Origin: CAKZYD01 sp039814715
Lineage (GTDB): Bacteria > Pseudomonadota > Alphaproteobacteria > Sphingomonadales > CAKZYD01
Direction: 5' to 3'
NCBI GenBank assembly: GCA_039814715.1
Contig: JBCCAR010000004.1
Coordinates: 57,138 to 121,137, forward strand
DNA length: 64,000 nt
Position 1 is the stretch's first letter. Every line of letters begins with the position of its first letter. The translations under genes were made by a program, and so were the position numbers. The notes under the pieces were generated by a model that was given only the letters and a program-made list of their open reading frames with translations, did not search any database and had not been told where the DNA came from. Below are positions 43,455 through 52,252 of the stretch, one piece after another.

Positions 43455-45465
43455 TGAAGGCGACATTCTCTGGCGACCCGATAGCAAATTGGTCCAGGGG
43501 TCAAACATGGCCGACTATATGGACTGGCTTACAAACGAGCGCGGCTTGGGTCTGAGCAGTGACGAAGAGCTTTGGCAGTGGTCGGCCCACAATATCGAAG
43601 CATTCTGGTCATCGATCTGGGACTATTTCGACATCATTCATGATGGCAAGCCAGACCGCGTGACGGCAGGCAATGACCTTTCGCAAATGCGTTGGTTTCC
43701 GGACTGCCGGCTCAATTACGCCGAACATGCCTTGCGCTTTGAGGCTAGCGCCGACGCAGGCGACGTTGCCATTCACCATAGCAGCGAGCTTCGCCCCCAC
43801 ACTGATCTGACCTGGCATGATTTGGGGGCCCAAGTGCGATCGGTGGCGACGGGGCTTAGGGCGCTTGGCGTTATGCCTGGCGACAGGGTTGCATCTTATA
43901 TGCCCAATGTCGTCGAAACAGCGATCGCAATGCTCGCAACCGCAGCGATTGGGGCCGTTTGGTCGAGCGCGGCGCCAGAGTTTGGCAGCGATATGGTGAT
44001 CGCGCGCTTCAAACAAATCGAGCCGAAGGTGCTTTTAGCGTGCGATGGCTATAGCTTCGGGGGAAAGCAGTTCGATCGGCGCGGCGAGCTATCGCGGATT
44101 GTGGACGAGCTCCCCACGCTCGAACATCTCATTTGGCTTCCCTATCTCGGAAAAAAGGCGCCGCCTGGAACAATTCCCACGGCTGAATGGAAGGTTATCG
44201 CAGCAACCAGCGCTCCGTCTCGGGCAGATTTCAAATATGAGCGCGTCGCTTGCGACCACGCCCTTTGGGTCCTCTATTCATCGGGGACAACAGGATTGCC
44301 TAAAGCTATCACGCATAGCCATGTCGGCATGGTGCTCGACCAATTAAAAGCCTTAAAGCTCCACTTCGATCTCGGCAAAGGCCAGTCGATGTTCTTTTAT
44401 TCGACGACCGGTTGGATGATGTGGAATTCCGTCATGGGCGCCCTCATCGCAGGAGCAACGGCTATATTGTACGACGGAAGTCCTGCATGGCCCACGCTCG
44501 ACACGCTGTGGGACATTACGGCGAAAAGCGGGGCGACAATGTCTGGCGCCAGCCCGACACTGGTGGCGATGATGGACGCCAACGGCATCGCCCCGTCGCG
44601 AGACCATGATCTCTCAAACCTGCGGTCCATCGTGCTCGGCGGCGCCCCTTCATCGCCATCCGTATTTGACTGGCTTTATGCGAACGTGAAACCTGATCTG
44701 TGGGTCATCAATACATCTGGAGGAACCGACCTGTGCGGCGGTCTTGTCGGGCCGATGCCGTCGCGTCCCGTGCGCGCTGGGGAAATGCAAGGACGCCTGC
44801 TGGGCATGGCGGTGGAAGCGTGGAATGAGGCTGGAGAACCGGTCATCGACGAGGTCGGCGAACTCGTGGTCACGCGCCCCTTCCCATCCATGCCGTTGTT
44901 CTTCTGGGGCGACAGAGATGGCGCGCGCATGCGCGAGGCTTATTTCAATCATATCCCGAGCGCATGGCGCCATGGAGACTACATCAAAATAAATGGCAGA
45001 GGCGGCTGCTTTATCTACGGACGCTCCGACGCAACGTTGAACCGGCACGGCGTGCGGATCGGAACGTCGGAGATATACTCAATCCTATCGGGCGTTACGG
45101 GCATTCGCGATAGCCTGGTTGTGTCGTGCGAAACATCTGACGGCGGGTATTTGATGCCGCTGTTCGTAGAATTAAAGGAAGGCGCCAGTGTCAACGACGT
45201 AGAGGCGCGCGCCAAAGCGGCTTTAAGGACTGAAGGCAGCCCGCGTCATGTACCTGACCTTGTGGTTTGCGCGCCCGGCATACCCTACACGGCAAGCGGG
45301 AAGAAAATGGAGATCCCTGTTCGGAAATTGATCATGGGCGCAGACGCGGCCGATGTCATCTCCCGCGACGGCATGTCCAATCCGGGCGTGATAGAATGGT
45401 ATGAAAGCTTTGCAACACGGCCAGAAATCCGAAGCTTGTTTGCAACAGGCCTCGAAATCACGTAA
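43447..45465 (+). CDS. Acetoacetyl-CoA synthetase-like acyl-CoA ligase
   Basis: A 672-residue adenylate-forming ligase. The N-terminal ACS-type region begins ILWRPDSKLVQGSNMADYM; the ATP loop is LYSSGTTGLPKAITHSH; FFYSTTGWMMWN and the C-terminal ASGKKMEIPVRK (catalytic Lys near PYTASGKK) follow. Length and the ILWRP/STTGWMMWN features fit acetoacetate-CoA ligases, but homologues in catabolic clusters activate larger keto or cyclic acids. Here it probably makes the CoA thioester that the thiolase/FadJ/dehydrogenase operon then degrades. It overlaps the SnoaL-like gene. Confidence 0.88.
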   Translation: MSNEGDILWRPDSKLVQGSNMADYMDWLTNERGLGLSSDEELWQWSAHNIEAFWSSIWDYFDIIHDGKPDRVTAGNDLSQMRWFPDCRLNYAEHALRFEASADAGDVAIHHSSELRPHTDLTWHDLGAQVRSVATGLRALGVMPGDRVASYMPNVVETAIAMLATAAIGAVWSSAAPEFGSDMVIARFKQIEPKVLLACDGYSFGGKQFDRRGELSRIVDELPTLEHLIWLPYLGKKAPPGTIPTAEWKVIAATSAPSRADFKYERVACDHALWVLYSSGTTGLPKAITHSHVGMVLDQLKALKLHFDLGKGQSMFFYSTTGWMMWNSVMGALIAGATAILYDGSPAWPTLDTLWDITAKSGATMSGASPTLVAMMDANGIAPSRDHDLSNLRSIVLGGAPSSPSVFDWLYANVKPDLWVINTSGGTDLCGGLVGPMPSRPVRAGEMQGRLLGMAVEAWNEAGEPVIDEVGELVVTRPFPSMPLFFWGDRDGARMREAYFNHIPSAWRHGDYIKINGRGGCFIYGRSDATLNRHGVRIGTSEIYSILSGVTGIRDSLVVSCETSDGGYLMPLFVELKEGASVNDVEARAKAALRTEGSPRHVPDLVVCAPGIPYTASGKKMEIPVRKLIMGADAADVISRDGMSNPGVIEWYESFATRPEIRSLFATGLEIT

Positions 45466-45491
45466 TCCTCAGAGACTGGCTGAAACCAAAG

Positions 45492-46211
45492 ATGTCAGAA
45501 CTCTCACTAAATAAGAGCATTGCGCAAATAGAGGCTAAGAGACATTCGTTGGATAAAATTGGCAATCCTGCTCCGGTACAGCATTCCAAGAAATCGACAA
45601 AGCGCGTGAAGCGCCAGCCTGAAAAGGTTTTGGCAAACATCATAGAGGCTGCGACCGTCGCCTTTGAAAGGGATGGTTATAAGGGCGCGCGCATGCGCTC
45701 AATTGCCGCCGACGCTGGCATTACGATCCAACTGCTTGTCTATCACGTCAAAACCAAAGAACGGCTTTGGGAAATCGTGATGGAGCATTTGCTAACGGAA
45801 TATAGGAAATATCACGAAAGTCGCCGCAACGCTGACGGATCGAGCTCAGCCGTTGAAAATCTACGCCAGCTGATCTCCGACATTGCCTATTTCCACGCAA
45901 AACACCCAGAACTGCACAGAATAATGACCCAGGAGGGCGCCCTTCCTTCGCCGCGCCTGACTTGGATTACTGAGCGCTTCACCCGCAGCGCCTTCGAGGA
46001 ATTCACGAGCTTAGTGGTTGAGGCCCGCCGCGAGGGGAATTTGCGTACCGACATAGACCCTGCACGTATCTGGTACGCAATTTTGGGCATTGTCGCTGTC
46101 CCGTTATCCGTCACGGCTGAGTACCAATACCTAACCGGCAAGGATCCATCTTCAACGATAGAACTCAAGAAGACGACCGACCTGATCGATCAACTCCTAT
46201 TTGATTTTTGA
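45492..46211 (+). CDS. TetR/AcrR-family transcriptional regulator
   Basis: A 239-residue regulator. After a basic, poorly ordered N-terminus of about 45 residues comes the DNA-binding domain: KVLANIIEAATVAFERDGYKGARMRSIAADAGITIQLLVYHVKTKERLWEIVMEHL. The rest is a helical ligand domain of the CecR/TetR_C type (ERFTRSAFEEFTSLVVEARREGNLR). It lies 26 bp after the CoA ligase and most likely senses a pathway intermediate. It is the best candidate to bind the dyads TTAyTGATC-N4-GATCAGTAA found at several promoters of this island. Confidence 0.88.
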   Translation: MSELSLNKSIAQIEAKRHSLDKIGNPAPVQHSKKSTKRVKRQPEKVLANIIEAATVAFERDGYKGARMRSIAADAGITIQLLVYHVKTKERLWEIVMEHLLTEYRKYHESRRNADGSSSAVENLRQLISDIAYFHAKHPELHRIMTQEGALPSPRLTWITERFTRSAFEEFTSLVVEARREGNLRTDIDPARIWYAILGIVAVPLSVTAEYQYLTGKDPSSTIELKKTTDLIDQLLFDF

Positions 46212-46601
46212 TCAGCAAAACCTTGTTCTTTAGCAGGGGCAAAGTGGTTCTTCGCGCAGCTAAGCTCCATACTTTCAAGACTTAAGCCGTTGCCTGTACA
46301 CGGGGAACAAAGGTGCGCCCAAATCGTGGCGTGATTCATTAACTTATCCGAATATCTTAAAAAGCGACGCCCTTTGTTATCGTTCAGCCAAGCACTGACG
46401 CCAGCCTCCATCCGTACCCATCAAAAACAATATCTTCTCAGACTGGAAATTTCAGAATGAGCTTGTTATTGATCAAAAGATCAGTAAATTCCCAGCAGGC
46501 CTGCTGGGATGATCATCTCCGCCGCATTTGCGGCGCTTCAGCGTCGGTGTTGATTGGCGGCGCCAATGGCCTTGCAACAACAAGCCCGGAGGTTTCTTGG
46601 C
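46212..46601. promoter_or_regulatory. Promoter region of FAD hydroxylase with two palindromes
   Basis: No gene in this 390-bp gap. It contains the second operator candidate TTATTGATC-AAAA-GATCAGTAA at 46466-46487 and, two bases further, a separate 20-bp perfect palindrome at 46490-46509 (TCCCAGCAGG/CCTGCTGGGA), followed by GATGATCATC. The palindrome could be a second operator or a hairpin in the leader of the hydroxylase mRNA. GGAGG at about 46587-46591 is the ribosome binding site. Confidence 0.55.
46466..46487. promoter_or_regulatory. Recurring TetR-type operator candidate, site 2
   Basis: TTATTGATC-AAAA-GATCAGTAA differs from the perfect thiolase-promoter site at only one arm position (T for C). 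It lies about 115 bp before the FAD hydroxylase start and 255 bp after the TetR stop. Confidence 0.65.
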
Positions 46602-48215
46602 ATGAGCAATGAGGAGGCACCGGTCTTTATCGCCGGAGCGGGGCCGGTTGGCATGACACTCGCATTGGAGCTCGCGCGGCACGGCATCAGATCAATCTTG
46701 GTTGAACAATCTGGCACAACCACACGGCACCCCAAAATGGACCTCACCAACGGCCGCAGTATGGAACTCTATCGACGGTTAGGCATAGCAGATGATTTGC
46801 GGGCCGTTGGGGTCGCGTCCAGCGAACCGCTCGACATCGTCTGGGCAACCAGTGCGACTGGACATCCAATTCATCGCTTCGCTTACCCCAGTCCCGACGC
46901 CGCTCGGGAAATTGCGCGCATCTGCAACGATGGGACGCATACCCTTGAGCCCGGCGTACGTGTTTCGCAGGTCGTTTTGGAGCCAGCGCTCAAGCGCCAT
47001 GTTGATGCAAGCCCTCTTATCGACGTCAGGTTCGGTGTCGCTTACGAGGATCATGAACAGGATGCTGGTGGCGTCATAGTCAAAACGCGGCACACCCAAA
47101 CGAGCGAGATTTTTCAAACGCGCACGCAGTTCCTGTGCGGATGCGACGGCGGTGGCAGCAAAGTGCGCGGTGATGCAAAGATCGAAATGGAGGGGCAGTT
47201 TGCGATAGCGAACGCCTACATGGTGCATTTTAGATCAAATGCTCATGACGTCCTGGCGCGATTTGGCGTCGCTTATCATCTCCAAACGGCGCACGGAACA
47301 TTGATCGCGCAAAACGGCAAGGATATCTGGACCCTGCAGACCTTAGCGGACCCTGATAGCGATCCCGACGCGCTCCTTCGCAATTTCGTTGGCTGCGATT
47401 TTGACTATGAAATCTTGGTCGCTAACCCATGGACACCGCATATGGTGGTCGCCTCGCAGTACCGTGATCGCAGAGTCTTTCTCGCTGGGGACGCATGCCA
47501 TCAGGTGATTCCCACCGGCGGTTACGGCATGAATACCGGTGTCGGCGATGCAATAGATTTGGGCTGGAAGCTCGCATCCGTCATCAATGGATGGGGCGGA
47601 GAGGCTATCCTTGAAAGCTATCATCATGAGCGCAGGCCAATTGCCTTTCAAAACCGCGATGCCGCGCTCCGCCACGCCGAAACACGCGCCGGAATTTCTG
47701 AAGCAATCAGCCATCTTTCGGGAGTTGAAAATACTGGCGCGGTTACGGCAACCCAGCGGATGGAAGCGGCGAGGACCATCGTCCGATACGGCAATGCCGA
47801 AAACGAAAGCTGGGGCATAGAACACGGCTATAAGTACGACGGTTCGCCGATCATCGCCGCCGATGACGGCGACCTCGAAGCACCAGAATTCGATCCCCTA
47901 AAGTGTGTTGCAACAACGGCCCCTGGGAGCCGTTTGCCATCCCTCTACCTCGCCAATGGCAAAGCGCTGTTTGACCTGCTTGGAGCGCAATTCACCTTAA
48001 TTGCAGTGGGCGACGTCAGCATCGGCGACGTTGAAGCGATTGCGGAGCGGTGCCACGTTCCATTGGCCCTCCTCCAACTGGAAGAAGAGCCAATACTCAA
48101 TCGGCTTGAACGGCGCCTGATCTTGGTGCGGCCCGATCAACACGTTGCCTGGCGCGGTGACAGCATACCAGATTGGCAAGAGGTCATTGGCAAAGTTGTT
48201 GGAATTGCACCTTAA
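46602..48215 (+). CDS. FAD-dependent aromatic hydroxylase (PheA/MhpA type)
   Basis: A 537-residue flavoprotein monooxygenase. FAD motif GAGPVGMTLALELARHG near the N-terminus, the DG motif in CGCDGGGSKVR, and the GD motif in VFLAGDACHQVIPTGGYGMN are all present, followed by DAIDLGWKLA and a thioredoxin-like C-terminal region. Members hydroxylate phenolic rings with NAD(P)H and O2, preparing catechols for ring cleavage. ATG 46602 is chosen since GGAGG lies before it. Transcribed toward the convergent VOC gene; controlled perhaps through the dyad at 46466. Confidence 0.9.
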   Translation: MSNEEAPVFIAGAGPVGMTLALELARHGIRSILVEQSGTTTRHPKMDLTNGRSMELYRRLGIADDLRAVGVASSEPLDIVWATSATGHPIHRFAYPSPDAAREIARICNDGTHTLEPGVRVSQVVLEPALKRHVDASPLIDVRFGVAYEDHEQDAGGVIVKTRHTQTSEIFQTRTQFLCGCDGGGSKVRGDAKIEMEGQFAIANAYMVHFRSNAHDVLARFGVAYHLQTAHGTLIAQNGKDIWTLQTLADPDSDPDALLRNFVGCDFDYEILVANPWTPHMVVASQYRDRRVFLAGDACHQVIPTGGYGMNTGVGDAIDLGWKLASVINGWGGEAILESYHHERRPIAFQNRDAALRHAETRAGISEAISHLSGVENTGAVTATQRMEAARTIVRYGNAENESWGIEHGYKYDGSPIIAADDGDLEAPEFDPLKCVATTAPGSRLPSLYLANGKALFDLLGAQFTLIAVGDVSIGDVEAIAERCHVPLALLQLEEEPILNRLERRLILVRPDQHVAWRGDSIPDWQEVIGKVVGIAP

Positions 48216-48246
48216 AGAAATCGGGCTCGCCGCCTGTCTGAAACAC

Positions 48247-48843
48247 TTAAGTCGTCCCAGATGAAAGCAGCTTATAGGGGTCTTCGCCGGCGCGATAGCG
48301 CACCAACAAGTCATCCGCCTTAATCAATTCACCGAGAGGATTTTTGGCGAAGGCATCTGACTTGAAATAGCCATGAGCGTCTTCAAGCGTTTCAAAATTA
48401 TCCACTTGCAGTTCTATCTGATTACCGTCCGGATCCTTGTAATAGAAAGACGTCGTTGGACCATGGTCAACTTCAAGATAAGGGCAAATGCCAAGTCCCT
48501 TTAAACGCGCATATGTTTCCAACAATTCGCCGATTGAAGTGTAGGAAAAGGCAACATGATCAAAGCCCGCTGCCGAAGGATTTAAGTCTTCAAGACCCGG
48601 CACTTCGCCAATCGCTATGCGATGATGCTCTTGATCAAAATGAAGAAAGGCAAGGGACCCATTGTCAAAAACACAATCGGCGTGAAAGACGGTCTTATAC
48701 CAGCTCACCAGTTCCGCCACGCGGTTCGTTCTAATGACGAAGTGAGCGATACGGCTAGGGCGAATGGGTTGGTTGGGCTCGGTAGAATTGTTGCGCGGCG
48801 ACTGCATGTTGGGTTCGGCTGTCGATATTTTATTCCCGGTCAT
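48247..48843 (-). CDS. VOC-family protein, extradiol dioxygenase-like
   Basis: A 198-residue vicinal-oxygen-chelate protein. The metal ligands can be placed: His in SRIAHFVIRT, His in GFDHVAFSY and Glu in GNQIELQVD, the set used by type I extradiol dioxygenases and glyoxalase-like enzymes. It has one two-module repeat, so it is the short form compared with about 290-residue BphC. In context it probably cleaves the catechol made by the neighbouring hydroxylase. ATG 48843 is favoured because AGGA lies 8 bp upstream; 48873 is in frame. Convergent with the hydroxylase. Confidence 0.8.
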   Translation of the reverse strand: MTGNKISTAEPNMQSPRNNSTEPNQPIRPSRIAHFVIRTNRVAELVSWYKTVFHADCVFDNGSLAFLHFDQEHHRIAIGEVPGLEDLNPSAAGFDHVAFSYTSIGELLETYARLKGLGICPYLEVDHGPTTSFYYKDPDGNQIELQVDNFETLEDAHGYFKSDAFAKNPLGELIKADDLLVRYRAGEDPYKLLSSGTT

Positions 48844-48875
48844 CGCTTTATTCCTATATCGATGCTCGCTCATAA

Positions 48876-49019
48876 ATACTTTTCATATGATCAGGAGTTA
48901 CACACTCGCTGGTTGGACGTCAATGCCCTTAATGTGTGGCCTAAGGCCTCATAGAAACAGGAAATCTACACAGAAAGCCCCACCCGCATCCTTCATATAA
49001 CTTGAAACCTGATCAGTTA
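48876..49019. promoter_or_regulatory. Two degenerate operator-like sites between VOC and reductase genes
   Basis: 48876-48897 reads ATACTTTTC-ATAT-GATCAGGAG, and 48998-49019 reads TAACTTGAA-ACCT-GATCAGTTA. Each has one good half-site of the island's recurring dyad (GATCAG...), with a weak other half. They lie in the divergent space between the leftward VOC gene and the rightward reductase gene. Weaker evidence than sites at 46466 and 55626. Confidence 0.35.
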
Positions 49020-49076
49020 AATGCGAAAAAGCGATGGATACACTCCGGGACGGTGAGACACTTTAGTGGATTTGCA

Positions 49077-50084
49077 ATGAGAGCAATGAGAATAAAGCCC
49101 GCGGCAGGGCTCAATGGTATTTACCTGGACACATCTACGGACCGCGACCCCGGTCCCGGCGAAATCACGGTGAAAATCTATGCTAGCTCGCTGAACTTTC
49201 ATGACTACGCCGTTGTTACGGGGCTGGTCCCCGCGGAGGATGGCCGCATTCCGCTCTCCGACGGCGCAGGCGTTGTGACCGCAATTGGGACGAACGTCAC
49301 CGAATTTGAAGTGGGCGACAAGGTTGTGGCCACGTTCTTTCCCGATTGGTGCTGCGGGGATCGGCTGGGCGCGGACCCGTTCTCTACCGTCCCCGGCGAC
49401 GGCGTGGATGGCTATGCCGCCGAAGAAGTCACCAGGCCAGCAACAGCCTTCACCCACGCGCCAACTTTTTACACACATCTTGAGTCGGCGACGATCGCTT
49501 GCGCTGGCCTTACGGCTTGGCGGGCACTCACCGGCCAAGGCGGCATCAAGCCTGGCGATATTGTGCTGACGCAAGGGACCGGCGGGGTGTCTATATTCGC
49601 GATTCAATTCGCCAAAGCCGCTGGCGCGCGGGTCATCGCCACCTCTTCATCCGACGAAAAGCTCGAAAAGCTCAAAGCACTCGGGGCCGATTATCTGATC
49701 AACTATCGGAAAAACCCGAATTGGGGAGAGGAAGCGGCACGATGGAGCGGCGGCGGCGTGGACCGGATCGTTGAGGTTGGCGGCGCCGCAACGCTTCCGC
49801 AATCAATCGCCGCTTGTCGCAATGGCGGACAAATCGCCTTGATCGGTGTCCTCACCGGCTTTGAAGGCAAAATACCGACAAGCGCGCTGATGGCCAAGCA
49901 GATCATCCTATGGGGCCTCACAGTCGGCAACCGCGAGCAACAACAAGACATGGTCCGCGCTATAGAGGCGTCCGGCATTCGGCCCGTCATTGATTCAAGC
50001 TTTGCGCTTGAAGAGCTATCGACGGCCTTTCGCCATCAGGAATCCGGACAGCATTTTGGCAAGATTTGCGTCACGCTAGAGTGA
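49077..50084 (+). CDS. Zinc-type alcohol dehydrogenase/quinone reductase family protein
   Basis: A 335-residue medium-chain reductase. N-terminal GroES-like domain (SLNFHDYAVVTG), Rossmann motif LTQGTGGVSIFAIQFAKAAGA and substrate-domain end FGKICVTLE. The structural-zinc cysteines are not evident, so it is nearer to the quinone oxidoreductase side. ATG 49077 (MRAMRIKPA) fits the family start; a longer frame from 49002 would include the putative operator. Role in the pathway: NAD(P)H-linked reduction of a double bond or carbonyl, inferred from context. Confidence 0.85.
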   Translation: MRAMRIKPAAGLNGIYLDTSTDRDPGPGEITVKIYASSLNFHDYAVVTGLVPAEDGRIPLSDGAGVVTAIGTNVTEFEVGDKVVATFFPDWCCGDRLGADPFSTVPGDGVDGYAAEEVTRPATAFTHAPTFYTHLESATIACAGLTAWRALTGQGGIKPGDIVLTQGTGGVSIFAIQFAKAAGARVIATSSSDEKLEKLKALGADYLINYRKNPNWGEEAARWSGGGVDRIVEVGGAATLPQSIAACRNGGQIALIGVLTGFEGKIPTSALMAKQIILWGLTVGNREQQQDMVRAIEASGIRPVIDSSFALEELSTAFRHQESGQHFGKICVTLE

Positions 50085-50222
50085 GGTGGACAGCGTGATC
50101 TGGTCTTAGATTGCGGCCTTTAGGCGCAGACCTGAGGATGATCGTCCGAACCTGATCCCTTCCTGAAACTCCACGGCAGCGAAAATAGTACAGGCAGAAT
50201 TTCAATTTATGAGGCGTACTGC

Positions 50223-50999
50223 ATGACATCACTTTTCGACCTTTCAGGCCATCATGCGCTTGTCACTGGCGGCGCCCAAGGCCTTGGGCGGATGATCGCG
50301 GAGGAATTGTTGCGCGCTGGCGCATCTGTCACAGTGACATCTCGCAAGCCAGAGGCGCTCGAAAAGGCGGCGGCCGACATGTCTGAGATTGGCGCCTGCA
50401 TACCGATTGAAGCAAATCTCGCAAGTGCGCAAGACGCCATATCGTTCTCGCAAAGGTATATGTCGCAAGTCGGGCGCTGCAGTATCTTAGTGAACAATGC
50501 TGGCAAAAGCTGGGGAGCGCCTCTTGAAGAGTTTCCTGACAAAGCTTGGCCGGACATTTTGAGCATCAATGTCCAAGTGCCCTTCACCTTGTCTCGCGAG
50601 CTATTGCCGCTTCTTCGCGAAGCCGCCACGGAAGACACGCCTTCGCGCATCCTCAATATCGGTTCGATCGCAGGCGCCAAAGTCCAAGGATTGCAGGCTT
50701 ATAGTTATTCGGCGAGCAAAGCGGCGATCCATATGCTGAGCCGAGATCTCGCAGCTGAATTTGCTACGGAGCACCTAACCGTCAACACTCTCATTCCAGG
50801 GTATTTCCCGACCAAAATGACAGCCCATTTACGAGACGGTGAGGCAATCGACCCCCAGACATTGGAGCGGATCCCCATGCGCCGTTTCGGAAAAGCCGAT
50901 GAAATCGGCGGCGCGGCGGTCTTTTTATGCTCAAGAGCAGCGTCCTACATCACGGGCACTGCGTTGGCCGTGGACGGCGGTATTTTAAACTGCAGCTAA
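50223..50999 (+). CDS. Short-chain dehydrogenase/reductase
   Basis: A 258-residue classical SDR with TGGAQGLGRMIAEELL, NNAGKSWG, Ser in NIGSIAGAKV, Tyr/Lys in YSYSASKAA and the end motif YITGTALAVDGG. The pattern around VTSRKPEAL (basic residue after the second strand) suggests NADP(H). It follows the reductase gene by 138 bp and meets the acyl-CoA dehydrogenase operon tail to tail. Probably a ketone/alcohol step of the same pathway. Confidence 0.88.
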   Translation: MTSLFDLSGHHALVTGGAQGLGRMIAEELLRAGASVTVTSRKPEALEKAAADMSEIGACIPIEANLASAQDAISFSQRYMSQVGRCSILVNNAGKSWGAPLEEFPDKAWPDILSINVQVPFTLSRELLPLLREAATEDTPSRILNIGSIAGAKVQGLQAYSYSASKAAIHMLSRDLAAEFATEHLTVNTLIPGYFPTKMTAHLRDGEAIDPQTLERIPMRRFGKADEIGGAAVFLCSRAASYITGTALAVDGGILNCS

Positions 51000-51091
51000 G
51001 GCCATGTCCCGGCCGCGCAAACATGATTTTCGGGACCAAACGACGCAAGCGAGACGCCTATAAGAGGGCAGCGCCGCTTAACGTGTTTTTC

Positions 51092-52252
51092 TCAACTGGT
51101 TAGAGCTCTTTCATCGAGGCCCAATCCACGACCGATAATCTCGCGCATGATTTCACTGGTCCCAGCATAAATGCGGCTGATGCGCGCATTGGTGTACATT
51201 CGGCTGATGCGGTATTCGTCCATATAGCCTGCGCCTCCATGCAGCTGCACACAGCTATCCATCACCTCCCCTTCCACTTCGCTCGCCAATAGCTTGCAGG
51301 CAGCGGCGTCTTCAGCGGAGAGTTCATCGGCGTTTAAGAGCAAAACGCATTGATCAATCATCACCTGTACTGCATCAATTTTTGACCTAAGGCTGGCCAT
51401 GACGAAACGTGTATTTTGAAAGGCACCGATGGGTTTGCCAAAGGCGCGTCGCTCCTTGACGAAATCCAATGTGAGGTCGAAAGCCGTTTGCGCTGCCGCG
51501 ATAAAGCCGATTGCCGCGACCAATCGCTCCTGCGCAAGGAAATGAGTGAGATAGGAAAAACCGCGCAGCGGATCGCGGAGGACATTGCCCTTGGGCACTT
51601 TCACATCGTTGAAGAACAGTTCAGCGGTATCTTGAGAATGCAGACCCATCTTGGCCAGTTTTCGGCCACGTTCAAAACCATCCATGCCGCGTTCGACCAC
51701 AAAGAGGCCAAGCCCATGGCGCGATGATGGGTCAGTCCGCGCAGCGACAACCACCAGGTCAGATAAGAGCCCGTTCGAAATATACGTCTTCGACCCGTTT
51801 AATACCCAATGGTCGCCCATATCGCGCGCTTTTGATCGCATGCCCGCAAGGTCGCTTCCCGCATTGGGTTCCGTCATCGCAACGGCGAGGATCTTCCGGC
51901 CTGCGACGATGTCCGGCATCCATTTTGCTTTTTGTTCAGCCGTGCCGAGCTTATCAAAATAGGGTGCCACGAGATCGCTATGTAAATTTATATAAAAACC
52001 GATGTCGCCGTGACGCATGTTTTCTTCAATGACAATCTGTTCAAATCGGAAATCATCCACGCCGGCACCGCCATATTCTTCTGCCGCCCATGTGCAAATG
52101 AGCCCAGCTGCGCCGGCCTTTTCATAGACGTCGCGATCAACCATCCCAGCGTCGTTCCAGCGCTCTGCATAAGGGCCGACCTCAGCCTTCATAAAGGCAC
52201 GGACACTATCGCGAAACATGTCATGCTCGGCCTCGAATATGGTCCGTTTCAT
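51092..52252 (-). CDS. Acyl-CoA dehydrogenase
   Basis: A 386-residue flavoenzyme with the family order: N-terminal helices, LAVAMTEPNAGSDLAGM at the FAD/substrate site, HGGAGYMDEYRISRMYTNARI and the catalytic Glu in IYAGTSEIMREIIGRGLGL. It introduces the alpha,beta double bond in a CoA ester. The start overlaps the end of the FadJ-like gene by ATGA, making it third in the operon thiolase-FadJ-dehydrogenase. Long-chain-like features (MTEPNAGSDL) are present, but the real substrate is probably the island's CoA intermediate. Confidence 0.92.
   Translation of the reverse strand: MKRTIFEAEHDMFRDSVRAFMKAEVGPYAERWNDAGMVDRDVYEKAGAAGLICTWAAEEYGGAGVDDFRFEQIVIEENMRHGDIGFYINLHSDLVAPYFDKLGTAEQKAKWMPDIVAGRKILAVAMTEPNAGSDLAGMRSKARDMGDHWVLNGSKTYISNGLLSDLVVVAARTDPSSRHGLGLFVVERGMDGFERGRKLAKMGLHSQDTAELFFNDVKVPKGNVLRDPLRGFSYLTHFLAQERLVAAIGFIAAAQTAFDLTLDFVKERRAFGKPIGAFQNTRFVMASLRSKIDAVQVMIDQCVLLLNADELSAEDAAACKLLASEVEGEVMDSCVQLHGGAGYMDEYRISRMYTNARISRIYAGTSEIMREIIGRGLGLDERALTS

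Noticed and set aside
36226..48843. Estrogen degradation (edc) locus, from P450 plus extradiol enzyme
   Set aside because: P450 and VOC families are too broad and no other diagnostic gene of that pathway is seen; the substrate stays open.
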